Shown here piece after piece: positions 36,062 through 45,772 of a stretch of 64,000 nt of DNA. Numbering within the stretch: position 1 is the stretch's first letter; every line of letters begins with the position of its first letter. Under the pieces are notes generated by a model that was given only the letters and a program-made list of their open reading frames with translations, was not told the DNA's origin and searched no databases. The translations under genes were made by a program, and so were the position numbers. This stretch comes from an uncultured Eubacteriales bacterium. GTDB lineage: Bacteria > Bacillota > Clostridia > Oscillospirales > CAG-272. The DNA is taken from contig CAKRQL010000003.1 in NCBI GenBank assembly GCA_934393265.1, forward strand, positions 1 through 64,000, read 5' to 3'.

Positions 36062-39000
36062 ATGGAAAAACGGATGAAAAAGCTACTGACATTCGTGCTG
36101 ATTGCGGCTATTGCGCTGCCGGCAATACTGCTCTTCCCGAATATCGGGAGTGCGGCAGACAATTTCACCCGGGTGTACTATCACCGCGACTTTGACGAAG
36201 GGCGCGGCTTCTCCCTTACGGACGGGCTCGTGCACTCCGCCGGCACAATCACGACCGGAGCCGGAAGGAGCGGCAACGGTCTGTATCTCAAGGGCGGAGG
36301 CTCCGAGTTCTACATAAAGCCTGACGCCGGGGATTTCGGCGACGCCGACATCGTATTGCAGCTTGACATAAAGCTCGACAGCGAGAGCGTGGCGACGAAC
36401 GGCTCGCTGATAATGCTCCGCATGGCGGGCGCGTCAAAGCATAATGAAATATTGACGCAGACGGTGAAAAGCGGAACAGAGGGCTCAATTTTTAATAAAA
36501 AGGACTATACAAAGGTTACCGTTTCAGCCTTCGGAACCGAGCTCTACTCCGGAAAAACGGTAAAAGGAACAGACAGCGCACCTGCCGACGTCTGGCACAC
36601 TCTTCGCTATGAGATAAACACAAAGACGAAGAAAGCCACCGTATATGTTGACGGAACAAAAAAGGTTGACAGCAAGAGTGTTGAGCTCGACGGCGACTAC
36701 ATCGAGAGGGTCAACTTCTACATACAGTCCGGCACTCCGTCAAGCCAGATAATGAAGCTCGACAACATATACCTCTACTCCGGCGCGGCAAAGAGCGTCG
36801 ACGATAACGGGATAGGAGAGACGAAAATCTCGGCTATGTACGGGCATATGATAGACCCCGCGTTCTATGCGGGCTTCAACTCTCCATACATCTTCAAGAC
36901 CGGAAACAAAACCGTCTGGCAGAGCGGGAGCACGGCGAGGACGGCAGAGGCGGCACCCGTGAATGACAACGGACTCTTCTATATGCCATTGAAGGCTCTC
37001 GCGGAGCTCGCGGGCTATACGGTAACACAGAACGGCGACGGGATATCCGTCACAAATGGCGGGACAAGGCTCTTATTCAACGCCGCGACGGACACCGTGC
37101 TCTCGTTCGGCGAAAATTCCGACAACGGCGACACGTCGGTTATCTCCTACGGCGCGGGAGGAACGACGGTAGCCGCGGCAGCACAGACGATGCGCGGATA
37201 CTCCGAGGTCAGCCACACGCGCCCCCTGCGGACGGTGGAGGGCGGAGTTCTCATAAGCTGTGAGGACGCGCAGACGCTCCTCGGCGTCTCGCTCAACACG
37301 GACAGCATGGGAATAATCACCATGAAAACCGGAGGCGAGGTTTACTTTACCCGCGGGAGAATAGGCATTGACGCGATGGCGGAATACATAAGAACGCTCG
37401 TATTCCCCGAGGTAGCGGACGAGTCAAACGCGACGGTCGAAGCCGCGGGCGAGGGCGTCATCGCCGATATGAAAGCAAAATGGGGCAACGACCTGACAGC
37501 CACATCGGCGCACCCGAGACTGCAGGCTACGAAATCCGACTTTGACAGGCTCCGCGCGGTGTATACGGCAGATGAGACAAGCGAAAATCGCGAGCTGAAG
37601 AGCTATGTCACCTATCTTGTCACCCGTGCAAACAACTACCTTTCAAACAAAAGCAAGTTCACGAAAAATACAAACGGCACCTACACCGTTATAAAAAGTG
37701 CGTTTGCACAGCCGATAGGCAAGACGTACTCCTCACACGGAATGATGTACGACGACGGATATGACATCGGCGGGCGGTCTTATATTTCCGACTTCACTTC
37801 CCAGCTCAAATACCTCGCCTTTGCCTATCAGATAACCGGCGAAGAGTTTTATGCAGATGCCGCGGCACAGGTTATTACCGAGCTCGGCGGCTGGATGCAC
37901 TGGGGCGACGGTCACTTCTTAAATAACGCGGACGCCGCGGTGGTTATCGCGACTACCTATGACTGGATATACTCCGCGCTCACGACGGAGCAGCGCGCAA
38001 ATTTCGCGCAGATGCTCTATGAAAAGACAATATTCCCCGCGTACATACAGTTCACGGAGAGAAAGCCCGTCAACTGGTCTGCCCGCGCCGCCGGCGGATA
38101 TTCCATGAGGTACAGAACGAACAACTGGGGCACTGTCTGCACCTCCGGCGTCATGACCGCGGCACTCGCCATAGCGGGCTACGACGTCGACTACTCAACG
38201 ACCGTACCTGCATACGCGGTAAAAGCAGTGCACTGTCAGCAGTCGACAACGACGAAAACCGGCGAATATACCGTAGGAACAACGCCCGGGCTCATGTACT
38301 TCACCGTTTCGGGCGGAAAAATCACAAGCATGCAGCGCAACACCGACAGTATGCAGACCGGCGTCGAGCGTACTATCGGCTGGATATTCAGAAGTGTTCC
38401 CTACTGCCTTGATGTATACGCCCCCGACGGCTCATATATCGAATCTCCCTCCTACTGGGTATACGGAACGAACACATTCTTTGTAATGATAGAGAACCTC
38501 GTCTCGGCTACGGACTCCGACTACGGCTTCATGTCAACTCCGGGTCTCGACGGTACATGCAGATTCGCGCTCAACCTCGAGTCCTCCGACCAGAGGGCAT
38601 GGAACTATCACGACGGCCACTATTCCGTTATCGAGACCTGCCACTTCTCCTTTGCCGGAAAGTGGTACGGGCATGACGACCTCATTACCCTGCGTTACAA
38701 GCAGATATACGACGGCAAGGGCATTGCCTTTGAGGACGCCATCTACTACAACAGCGACTACCGCTATGTCGGCGGCGGAGTGAACGGAGGTCTGCGCGAC
38801 CTTGACTCCCTCGGAAAGGACCATTACGCCGAGGGTATAGACACGTTCGTCACCCGCTCCTCCTGGTATAAGGGTGCGATATTTACCGGTCTGCACACCG
38901 GAAAAAACAACCTCACGAACAATGTTGTTACGGCTGTCGGATACCACGGTAACATCGACAGCGGCAACTTCATAATTCATAAAGACGGTCAGGAGTGGAT

Positions 39001-42000
39001 CACCGACCTCGGCACGGATAATTACAATCTGTACAACTACTACGGAAACGAGCGCTACTATCGCCTTTCCGCAGAGGGCGCGAACACGATAGTCATGCCC
39101 GGTCTCTTCAAATTCGGGCAGAATATCAACGGGCGCGCACACATAGAGAGCAATTTCTCCTCGTTCTACGGCTCGTACGCCGTATCGGACACGAGCGGGC
39201 TCTTCCGCGGGAACAACGGCTACGGAATAAACAAAATATCCGGTATTGACGACAATGAAACGAAGAGCGCAGGCTATGTCAACGCGGTTTCCTCCGCGAA
39301 GCGCGGTATCCTCTTCACGAACGGGCGCAGAACGGTTGTCATGCAGGATGAGATAAGCCTCAATCAGGCTACCGAGCTCTACTGGTTTGCACATACGAGG
39401 ATAGTCAAAGCGAGCGATATAATCATCTCCGAGGACGGGCGCACAGCCTATATATCCAAGGATGGCGTCATACTCCGCGCCTCGCTCGTCTCGGACGACG
39501 CATCCCTCAGATTCACGGCAATGAACGCGGGAACCGAGGACGCAAGTATAGTCTGCGACGGTACGTTCAATAAAGAGGAGGCAAAGCAGTACTGCCAGTC
39601 ATTGAATTCCACAAAGGATCAGGTGGAATATGACCGCTCCGGCTACTCGAAGCTCGCAATACATGCAACTAACGTCACCTCCTTCAACGTTGCGGTGGTA
39701 TTTGAATTCGTACCGGCGCAGAGCGCAAACAATGTCGGATATAAATTCACGCCTATGTCGGGCTGGTCCGAGAGCACTATAAACGACGGCAAGGATCACC
39801 TTGTAAGCCTCTACACCGACGCAATAGCGGCGACGGACGACGCGCTCTCCGCACGCTACCTTGAGAGCGAGATCCGTTCACTGCTCGGCAGCGACGAATT
39901 CAAGGAGATGCACGGCGATGACACCTCGCTCGTCTCGAATATCGAGGCGGTGGCAGACGCGGCGGATGAGCACGCGACCGAGCTCATAAATGCGGAGCGC
40001 GACGGAAGAGAGCCGAAGCCTGTGGCGGGCAAGCTCACAGATGCCAACGGAAAGCAGGTTTATGAATACCCTGCCGGATACTACTATATAAACGAGGATT
40101 TCTCCGACAGTACACTCGACGACCTGCAGATTGCCAACGAAAAAGACAACGACAACGCCACCGGAACGATAACAGACGGCTATTACAGAATGGCGAACAG
40201 CAGAGCCTACACCGCCGGAGACAACGACCTCTACTTTAGCACAAAGTCGTCGATACCCGGCAGCCGCTCTTATGTTCTCGAATTTGATTATAAGACCGAC
40301 GCGGGCAACGCGCTCGGCAAGCTGTACCTCCGCTACAACGGCACAGACGCCGCAGCATGCTCGACAAACACGATAATGCAGTTTGCCGACACGGGCGTCC
40401 GCCTCATGGATAAAAGCAACCAGGCGGTGAGCCCGGCGTATACCGCCGAGGCGGGGACATGGATGCACGTCGGCGTTGTTATCGACCTCGAGACACTCAC
40501 ATCGACGCTGTATGTAAACGGGCGCGTTATCTCACAGTCCGTCATAAAAGACTGCGTCAGCCTTGCCGGAAATGACCCGAAATTCGACGGCTCGTTTACT
40601 CTCCGCTTCGGCTCCAACCAATCGAAGAGCGGCGCGAGCGATATGAGCTTTGACAACATACGCCTCTACGAGAGCAAGGCACCGAGGTCCACGGCGGCGA
40701 CAACCGGCGACTACGTGCTGACGCTCCCGAATGTGACCGCCTCTTTCAGGGAGACCTTTGACGGAAAGACCACAAAGCTCTTATTTGCAAATCAGAAGGT
40801 CGGCGGCGCGGTATACAACCGCGGAAGCTCTGACAAGGTTCTGACGGACGAGTTCCTCCGCTTCTCTTCCCCGGCGAGCCCCGGAAACAACCTCTTTGCT
40901 TTTGCGAATGCGAGATTCAACGAGACATGGGACGCAAACCTCGGCAAGAGCGTCGGCTCCGGAAGCTATGTATTCGAGTTTGATATAAAGACCGAGGACG
41001 GAGTTATCCCGAGCTTCAGTATAAACCAGAGATACAATTTCAAGAAAACCGACGGCTACGCCGATGACGGCGGAACAACGCTCTCGCGCCTGCTTTTCGG
41101 AGGTGACGGCACTTCATTCGGATACTGTGATTACAGCACGGTGACAGGCATAGCCAACCCCGGTATTACGCCGCTCCCCGCTCATGCTCTCAAGGGCAAC
41201 GAATGGGTGCGGATATCGATAGTTCTTAACCTCTCCGCGAGCAGGAACACCATCGACATCTATATTGACGGAGCAAAGTGCGTCGAGGGAATAAAGACAA
41301 AGGATCTGCTCCTTCCTACCGACGGCAGCTTCGGTCTCAGAATAGGCATAAACGGAAACACACAGGCGTTCTCCGGGCTCTGCTTTGACAACATAAAGAT
41401 CTACTCCGGTACTGCGCCGTATGACGGCGAGGCTCAGCTCGAGAGATACCTCTCCTATGCAGAGGCGAGCGGAAGCTACACGGCAAAGGCAGACGCGCTG
41501 AAGCAGGCGAAGGCGGTGCGCACGGCACTCGCGGGAGTTACCGACGCAAATTCTCCTCTCAAGGTAAGCGCATCCGTTCTTTCCGACGCGGCGACACGCA
41601 TACTGACCGTCGAGGATAAGCTCGCGACGGCGAACAGATTCCTCGGATATATGGCAATCGTCAATGACGGAAATAAGAGCGAGACCGAGAGACTGAATGC
41701 GGCGAAGAGCGCAAGCGAGCTCTCGCCCGACACGAGCATTACCGAGATTTCGGCGGAGATGAAAAATCTCCGTGCGTTCATAAACGAGCGTTTCTACCCC
41801 GGGAATATCAAGTACAATCTCACGCTCTACTCCGATTTCAGGATCAACTTCTACATTCCTACGGATAATGTGACGGCGATATGCCTCATCGAGGGCGGAG
41901 AGAACATCATGTCGACGCTCGAAACTACGAAGATAGACGGCAAGGACTACTACATGTTCACAGAGCAGGTACCGTCGGACGGTATTCTCACGGAGATCTC

Positions 42001-42634
42001 ATTCTTTGTGACGGTTGAAAAGGACGGCGTCTCGGTAACGCGGGCGACCTGCTCCGACATATACAGCTACCTTGAATACCTCTTTGAGGTTGAGGGCGTC
42101 TCCGACACGGAGAAGCAGCTCGCACATGCGATACTCATCTATGCAAACGAAGCGCTCAGCTACTTTGACAGCGGGGTGTCGCGGAAGATAAGCGCGCTCG
42201 CGGAAAAGTATAGCGGGTATGCGACAAATAGCGAGTTCCCTGCGAGCGGCGATGTCGGAAACATTGCCGCGGCACTCGACTATGTGAGGCTCAACCTCGG
42301 CTCCGCACCGGAGTTCATGTTCACATCCAGGTTCGGCTTCTCCGGCACGCTGACATTCAGCTACACATCGATAGACGGCAAGACGATATCAAGGACTGTC
42401 ACCTTTGACGGGTCGGTCAAAACCGTTACGCTCTCCGAAATGCGTGCATACGACTTCCACAGTCTTATCACGATAACCGGCACGGCGGCAGACGGGACGG
42501 CAATTTCCGGCAGCTATTCTCTCGGCAATTATGCCGAGGATAAGACCGGAAGCCTCGAAAAGCTGCTCACCGCGCTGTCGAACTATGCAGGGGCGTCACG
42601 CGCGCTGAAGCTCGAGAAGATGAATAACGGCTAA
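36062..42634 (+). CDS. giant secreted heparinase-II/III-like polysaccharide lyase
   Basis: A 2190-residue exported protein. A signal peptide (KKLLTFVLIAAIALPAILL, cut near GSAA) leads into a concanavalin/LamG-like domain (35-245), a copper-amine-oxidase-N-like domain (about 275-395), an alpha-toroid lyase domain (about 480-900) with NNWGTVCTSGV near 687 and PDGSYIESPSYWVYG near 789, and a heparinase beta-sandwich (about 950-1230) starting GYHGNIDSGNF. Two more LamG-like domains follow (about 1340-1545, 1560-1780), then a helical linker and a C-terminal domain. No LPxTG or SLH anchor is visible. It likely cleaves an acidic polysaccharide outside the cell; the polymer is unknown. AAAGGAG precedes ATG. 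Confidence 0.85.
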   Translation: MEKRMKKLLTFVLIAAIALPAILLFPNIGSAADNFTRVYYHRDFDEGRGFSLTDGLVHSAGTITTGAGRSGNGLYLKGGGSEFYIKPDAGDFGDADIVLQLDIKLDSESVATNGSLIMLRMAGASKHNEILTQTVKSGTEGSIFNKKDYTKVTVSAFGTELYSGKTVKGTDSAPADVWHTLRYEINTKTKKATVYVDGTKKVDSKSVELDGDYIERVNFYIQSGTPSSQIMKLDNIYLYSGAAKSVDDNGIGETKISAMYGHMIDPAFYAGFNSPYIFKTGNKTVWQSGSTARTAEAAPVNDNGLFYMPLKALAELAGYTVTQNGDGISVTNGGTRLLFNAATDTVLSFGENSDNGDTSVISYGAGGTTVAAAAQTMRGYSEVSHTRPLRTVEGGVLISCEDAQTLLGVSLNTDSMGIITMKTGGEVYFTRGRIGIDAMAEYIRTLVFPEVADESNATVEAAGEGVIADMKAKWGNDLTATSAHPRLQATKSDFDRLRAVYTADETSENRELKSYVTYLVTRANNYLSNKSKFTKNTNGTYTVIKSAFAQPIGKTYSSHGMMYDDGYDIGGRSYISDFTSQLKYLAFAYQITGEEFYADAAAQVITELGGWMHWGDGHFLNNADAAVVIATTYDWIYSALTTEQRANFAQMLYEKTIFPAYIQFTERKPVNWSARAAGGYSMRYRTNNWGTVCTSGVMTAALAIAGYDVDYSTTVPAYAVKAVHCQQSTTTKTGEYTVGTTPGLMYFTVSGGKITSMQRNTDSMQTGVERTIGWIFRSVPYCLDVYAPDGSYIESPSYWVYGTNTFFVMIENLVSATDSDYGFMSTPGLDGTCRFALNLESSDQRAWNYHDGHYSVIETCHFSFAGKWYGHDDLITLRYKQIYDGKGIAFEDAIYYNSDYRYVGGGVNGGLRDLDSLGKDHYAEGIDTFVTRSSWYKGAIFTGLHTGKNNLTNNVVTAVGYHGNIDSGNFIIHKDGQEWITDLGTDNYNLYNYYGNERYYRLSAEGANTIVMPGLFKFGQNINGRAHIESNFSSFYGSYAVSDTSGLFRGNNGYGINKISGIDDNETKSAGYVNAVSSAKRGILFTNGRRTVVMQDEISLNQATELYWFAHTRIVKASDIIISEDGRTAYISKDGVILRASLVSDDASLRFTAMNAGTEDASIVCDGTFNKEEAKQYCQSLNSTKDQVEYDRSGYSKLAIHATNVTSFNVAVVFEFVPAQSANNVGYKFTPMSGWSESTINDGKDHLVSLYTDAIAATDDALSARYLESEIRSLLGSDEFKEMHGDDTSLVSNIEAVADAADEHATELINAERDGREPKPVAGKLTDANGKQVYEYPAGYYYINEDFSDSTLDDLQIANEKDNDNATGTITDGYYRMANSRAYTAGDNDLYFSTKSSIPGSRSYVLEFDYKTDAGNALGKLYLRYNGTDAAACSTNTIMQFADTGVRLMDKSNQAVSPAYTAEAGTWMHVGVVIDLETLTSTLYVNGRVISQSVIKDCVSLAGNDPKFDGSFTLRFGSNQSKSGASDMSFDNIRLYESKAPRSTAATTGDYVLTLPNVTASFRETFDGKTTKLLFANQKVGGAVYNRGSSDKVLTDEFLRFSSPASPGNNLFAFANARFNETWDANLGKSVGSGSYVFEFDIKTEDGVIPSFSINQRYNFKKTDGYADDGGTTLSRLLFGGDGTSFGYCDYSTVTGIANPGITPLPAHALKGNEWVRISIVLNLSASRNTIDIYIDGAKCVEGIKTKDLLLPTDGSFGLRIGINGNTQAFSGLCFDNIKIYSGTAPYDGEAQLERYLSYAEASGSYTAKADALKQAKAVRTALAGVTDANSPLKVSASVLSDAATRILTVEDKLATANRFLGYMAIVNDGNKSETERLNAAKSASELSPDTSITEISAEMKNLRAFINERFYPGNIKYNLTLYSDFRINFYIPTDNVTAICLIEGGENIMSTLETTKIDGKDYYMFTEQVPSDGILTEISFFVTVEKDGVSVTRATCSDIYSYLEYLFEVEGVSDTEKQLAHAILIYANEALSYFDSGVSRKISALAEKYSGYATNSEFPASGDVGNIAAALDYVRLNLGSAPEFMFTSRFGFSGTLTFSYTSIDGKTISRTVTFDGSVKTVTLSEMRAYDFHSLITITGTAADGTAISGSYSLGNYAEDKTGSLEKLLTALSNYAGASRALKLEKMNNG

Positions 42635-42662
42635 AAGAAAAAATGCCGCGTATGCGGCGGGC

Positions 42663-42700
42663 GGGTGCCCGGGAGAAATTCCGGGCACCTGTTTTTTATT
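42663..42700 (+). terminator. intrinsic terminator after the giant lyase
   Basis: GGTGCCCGG/CCGGGCACC stem followed by TGTTTTTTATTTTT. Confidence 0.9.
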
Positions 42701-43250
42701 TTTCATTCCGGGTGGGCGGTGTATAGAGCCCGGCAAGGAGGGAGAGCGGGACGGTGCGGGAGGCGGTATTATCCGGAGATACGTAGCGCGAAAGGCTATC
42801 CGGGACGGGGTCGGCAAACTCGGAGAGGAGAAAAGCCGCCCGGGAGCCCGAGGGGATCGACAGATATACGCCTCCGTCACGGAATGACGGGCGGCATAGC
42901 GCCGCGCCGCAGAGGGGCGACATGCAATATGCCGCGCCGAGAAGCTCCCCGACCGAGGGGAAGCGAAAAACGAGCAAGCCGGACGGCGGGGTCTGCTCCC
43001 CTCCCCTGCCGCGGCAAAGAGAGGTGACAAAGAGCTCACACCCTCCGCCGTGGGTGGGATACAGCTGAATGAGGGTCCTGCCCTCCTCCGGGGCAAATCC
43101 CGTGCGCTCCTTTATCCCGGGGAGAAGTGCGCGAAACAGCCGCCCCGTATCCTCCGGCGAAGTCGGTAGCGATGACATGCCGATGTCGGCGATATCTTTT
43201 TTCGTAAGGGTTATTTTTATTTTCCGCCCGGTTATGACAAGAACATCCAT
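42696..43250 (-). CDS. MecA-like ClpC adaptor protein
   Basis: A 184-residue protein with the N-terminal pattern of MecA: a short strand (VLVITGRKIKITLTKKDIADIG) followed by the DTGRLFRALLPGIKERTGFAPEEG region and a second similar module. MecA binds substrates and hands them to ClpC/ClpP. ATG at 43250 follows GGAGGAG six bases upstream. The C-terminal half is more divergent than in Bacillus, so a specialised or degenerate adaptor is possible. It ends inside the lyase terminator. Confidence 0.7.
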   Translation of the reverse strand: MDVLVITGRKIKITLTKKDIADIGMSSLPTSPEDTGRLFRALLPGIKERTGFAPEEGRTLIQLYPTHGGGCELFVTSLCRGRGGEQTPPSGLLVFRFPSVGELLGAAYCMSPLCGAALCRPSFRDGGVYLSIPSGSRAAFLLSEFADPVPDSLSRYVSPDNTASRTVPLSLLAGLYTPPTRNEK

Positions 43251-43302
43251 ATTCTCCTCCGGCTGATAAACAGTATTATTACAGTTTATGTTGAGGCGGG
43301 AA

Positions 43303-43406
43303 AGCTTGCGCACATCGCGAGAGGCATGCCGCACAGTTATATTCGCCTTTCGGCGAGCGGTGTTGCCTGTCGGCAGTAAAATACGGCTCGCGCAGTGTTA
43401 TATTCA
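43303..43406. repeat. second array of short hairpin modules
   Basis: It contains TTCGCC/GGCGAG (43342-43357) and TTGCC/GGCAG (43363-43377), in the order GCGAGCGGTGTTGCCTGTCG, matching GCGAGTGGTATTGCCTGTCG at 34435-34454 with two changes. GTTATATT spacers recur. It lies between mecA-like and queT genes. Confidence 0.65.
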
Positions 43407-43418
43407 GAGCGACAGGGC

Positions 43419-43447
43419 TTGATTTTTCTCCCGGGATGTGGTAAAAT
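43419..43447 (+). promoter_or_regulatory. promoter of queT
   Basis: TTGATT, 17-base spacer, TAAAAT. The predicted start lies at the base of the riboswitch stem. Confidence 0.75.
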
Positions 43448-43450
43448 GCT

Positions 43451-43509
43451 CCCTGTGAGTTCGTGACCATCCTCACAAAGGCTTTATGCCGGAAAACAAA
43501 ACTACGGAG
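43451..43509 (+). promoter_or_regulatory. probable preQ1-I riboswitch
   Basis: Stem TGTGAG/CTCACA (43454-43459 with 43472-43477) encloses a 12-base loop TTCGTGACCATC. An A-rich tail containing AAAACAAAAC leads into TACG at 43503-43506, which can pair with CGTG of the loop (one G:U) to form an H-type pseudoknot overlapping the SD GGAG. This resembles class I preQ1 aptamers, and the next gene imports queuosine precursors. A small GGC/GCC hairpin is inserted in the tail, unlike textbook examples. Confidence 0.6.
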
Positions 43510-43516
43510 AAAGAAA

Positions 43517-44227
43517 ATGAAAAGAAATCCAACCCTTTACCTCGCGCGCGGCGGGCTTGTCGCCGCGCTGTACGTCTGCCTTACATATCTTTCATTTATG
43601 TTCGGCATGGCCTCGGGAGACATACAGTTCCGAATTTCGGAGCTGCTCTGCGTTCTCCCTGCGTTTCTGCCGGAGGCTATACCCGGTCTATTCATCGGGT
43701 GTATACTCGCAAACGCTCTGACGGGCTCTATGCTCATCGACGTCGTGCTCGGCTCTCTTGCGACGCTTATCGGCGCGATAGGCGCATATCTGCTCCGGAG
43801 CTGCCGCTTCAAGTGGCTTATTCCCCTGCCGACGGTGATTGCAAACGCGCTCGTCGTCCCGTTCGTGCTCGTCATTACCACGGGTCCCGAGGCGGGCTTT
43901 GCCGCTTTTCCGATGTTCGCGCTCACGGTATTTATCGGTGAATTTGTCTGCGCGGGGGTCGGCGGATATATTCTCTACGTCGCGCTCGACAAAAACAGGC
44001 GACTCTTCCGTCTGCCGGGCGGGAAGGTCGCAAGCGCGCCGGAAAAAGGCAGCGATGATGGTAGCAAAGAGAACGCCGGAGGCGAGGACTACGCAAAATC
44101 CGGGTCTGACGATGCAGGCAATGCGGACAGCGACGCGGCAAATGGCGATGTAGATGCGGCGGGCGAAAATACCGGTGCACACAGACAGGACAGCGGCGCG
44201 CAGGGCGACGAGAGTAATAAAACATAA
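43517..44227 (+). CDS. queT: QueT-family ECF substrate-binding protein (queuosine precursor uptake)
   Basis: The first 168 residues form a six-helix QueT-type S component: RGGLVAALYVCLTYL, then DIQFRISELLCVLPAFLPEA and LANALTGSMLIDVVLGSLATL. S components pair with a shared EcfA/EcfT motor to import preQ0/preQ1-type precursors. ATG at 43517 follows GGAG. A low-complexity tail of about 67 residues rich in Asp, Gly, Ala and Asn (169-236) is absent from ordinary QueT proteins. The leader contains a probable preQ1 riboswitch, which supports the assignment. Confidence 0.88.
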   Translation: MKRNPTLYLARGGLVAALYVCLTYLSFMFGMASGDIQFRISELLCVLPAFLPEAIPGLFIGCILANALTGSMLIDVVLGSLATLIGAIGAYLLRSCRFKWLIPLPTVIANALVVPFVLVITTGPEAGFAAFPMFALTVFIGEFVCAGVGGYILYVALDKNRRLFRLPGGKVASAPEKGSDDGSKENAGGEDYAKSGSDDAGNADSDAANGDVDAAGENTGAHRQDSGAQGDESNKT

Positions 44228-44269
44228 GGCTCAGACAAAAAAAGCCGCCGTATGCGGCGGAATAACAAA

Positions 44270-44315
44270 AAAGCCGGAGAGTACCGATGGTTATGCTCTC
44301 CGGCTTTCGTTATCT
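44270..44315. terminator. bidirectional terminator between queT and nfnB
   Basis: AAAGCCGGAGAG/CTCTCCGGCTTT stem with T-rich flanks on both strands; a smaller CCGCC/GGCGG hairpin lies just before. Confidence 0.85.
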
Positions 44316-44355
44316 TTGTTTTTTACCTTTTTCGCGGGGTTTCGGTTTTTTTGCT

Positions 44356-45771
44356 TTATTTTTTCGACTTTATATATTTGTCAATTGCGGCGGCGGCATG
44401 CTTTCCCGCGCCCATGGCGGATATTACGGTTGCCGCGCCGGTCACGGCGTCTCCGCCTGCGAAAACGCCCTCACGACTGCTCGCGCCTGCCTCGTCAATT
44501 ACTATGCCGCCCCTTTTATTGACTTCAAGACCTGTGGTCGTGTTTTTTATAAGCGGGTTCGGCGTTGTGCCTATTGAGATTATGACGGTATCGACAGCTA
44601 TTGTAAAATCGCTGCCCGGGATTTCTACGGGGCGACGCCTACCGCGCTCATCCGGCTCACCGAGCTCCATTTTCACACACCGCATGGCGCGGACAAAGCC
44701 GTTCTTCGGATTTTTTCTGTCGTCCGGGTCAAAATATCCGTATATCTCGACGGGGTTCGTCAGAAGGAGGAAATCTATTCCCTCCTCGCGAGCGTGCTCT
44801 ACCTCCTCGCGACGGGCGGGAAGCTCTTCAAGCCCGCGGCGGTAGACAATCGAGACCTTCTCTGCCCCGAGGCGGAGGGCGGTGCGCGCCGCGTCCATAG
44901 CTACGTTCCCCCCTCCGACGACGGCTACCCTGCCGCCCCTCATTATCGGGGTGTCGGCATCGTCGCGATACGCCTTCATAAGGTTCGAGCGGGTCAGAAA
45001 CTCGTTTGCCGAATAGACGCCCTTATAAGACTCGCCGGGGATACCCATAAAGCCGGGGAGCCCCGCGCCGGAGCCGATATAGACAGCCTCATACCCGTCG
45101 GAAAGCAGGTCGTCTATCGTAAAGGTTTTCCCTATTATGACATTGGTCTCTATCCTTACGCCGAGGGCGCGGAGGTTGTCCACCTCGCGCTCCACTATTT
45201 TCTTCGGAAGCCTGAACTCCGGTATGCCGTACATCAAAACGCCGCCCGCGGTATGAAGAGCCTCAAACACCGTCACCTCGTACCCCTCCTTTGCAAGGTC
45301 GGCGGCACAGGTGAGCCCCGAGGGGCCGGAGCCGACTACGGCGACGCGGTGCCCGTTCGGCTGTGGGCGGGTCGGCGGCATTTTGGTATTCTGCATATGG
45401 TAATCTGCCGCAAACCGCTCAAGCCTGCCTATCCCGACAGCCTCGCCCTTTATACCCCGGACACACTTTGCCTCACACTGCAGTTCCTGCGGGCAGACCC
45501 TGCCGCAGACGGCAGGAAGATTCGAGGTTACGGATATTGTCTCATACGCGCCCTCAAAGTCGCGCTCCTTTATCTTCGCGATGAACTCCGGAATATGTAT
45601 ATTCACGGGGCATCCGGAAACGCAGGGCATATTTTTGCAATGCAGACACCGCTCCGCCTCAAGGACGGCTGTGTCCTCTGTGTATCCCGTCGTGACCTCT
45701 TCAAAGTCGTGTGCGCGGAGTTGTGGCGCGCGGGTCGGCATCGGGTTCTTTTCCGGTGACATATTCGGCAT
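44356..45771 (-). CDS. nfnB: NfnB-type large subunit of ferredoxin-dependent NADH-NADP oxidoreductase (GltA-like)
   Basis: A 471-residue glutamate-synthase-small-subunit-like flavoprotein. Cys42, 45, 50 and 54 (CLHCKNMPCVSGC) bind an FeS cluster. FAD- and NADPH-binding Rossmann loops follow (VAVVGSGPSGLTCAADLA and VAVVGGGNVAMDAA). It directly follows an NfnA-type gene, so together they likely bifurcate electrons between NAD, NADP and ferredoxin. It could also be annotated as gltA, but no large glutamate synthase gene accompanies it. Confidence 0.9.
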   Translation of the reverse strand: MPNMSPEKNPMPTRAPQLRAHDFEEVTTGYTEDTAVLEAERCLHCKNMPCVSGCPVNIHIPEFIAKIKERDFEGAYETISVTSNLPAVCGRVCPQELQCEAKCVRGIKGEAVGIGRLERFAADYHMQNTKMPPTRPQPNGHRVAVVGSGPSGLTCAADLAKEGYEVTVFEALHTAGGVLMYGIPEFRLPKKIVEREVDNLRALGVRIETNVIIGKTFTIDDLLSDGYEAVYIGSGAGLPGFMGIPGESYKGVYSANEFLTRSNLMKAYRDDADTPIMRGGRVAVVGGGNVAMDAARTALRLGAEKVSIVYRRGLEELPARREEVEHAREEGIDFLLLTNPVEIYGYFDPDDRKNPKNGFVRAMRCVKMELGEPDERGRRRPVEIPGSDFTIAVDTVIISIGTTPNPLIKNTTTGLEVNKRGGIVIDEAGASSREGVFAGGDAVTGAATVISAMGAGKHAAAAIDKYIKSKK

Positions 45772-45772
45772 A

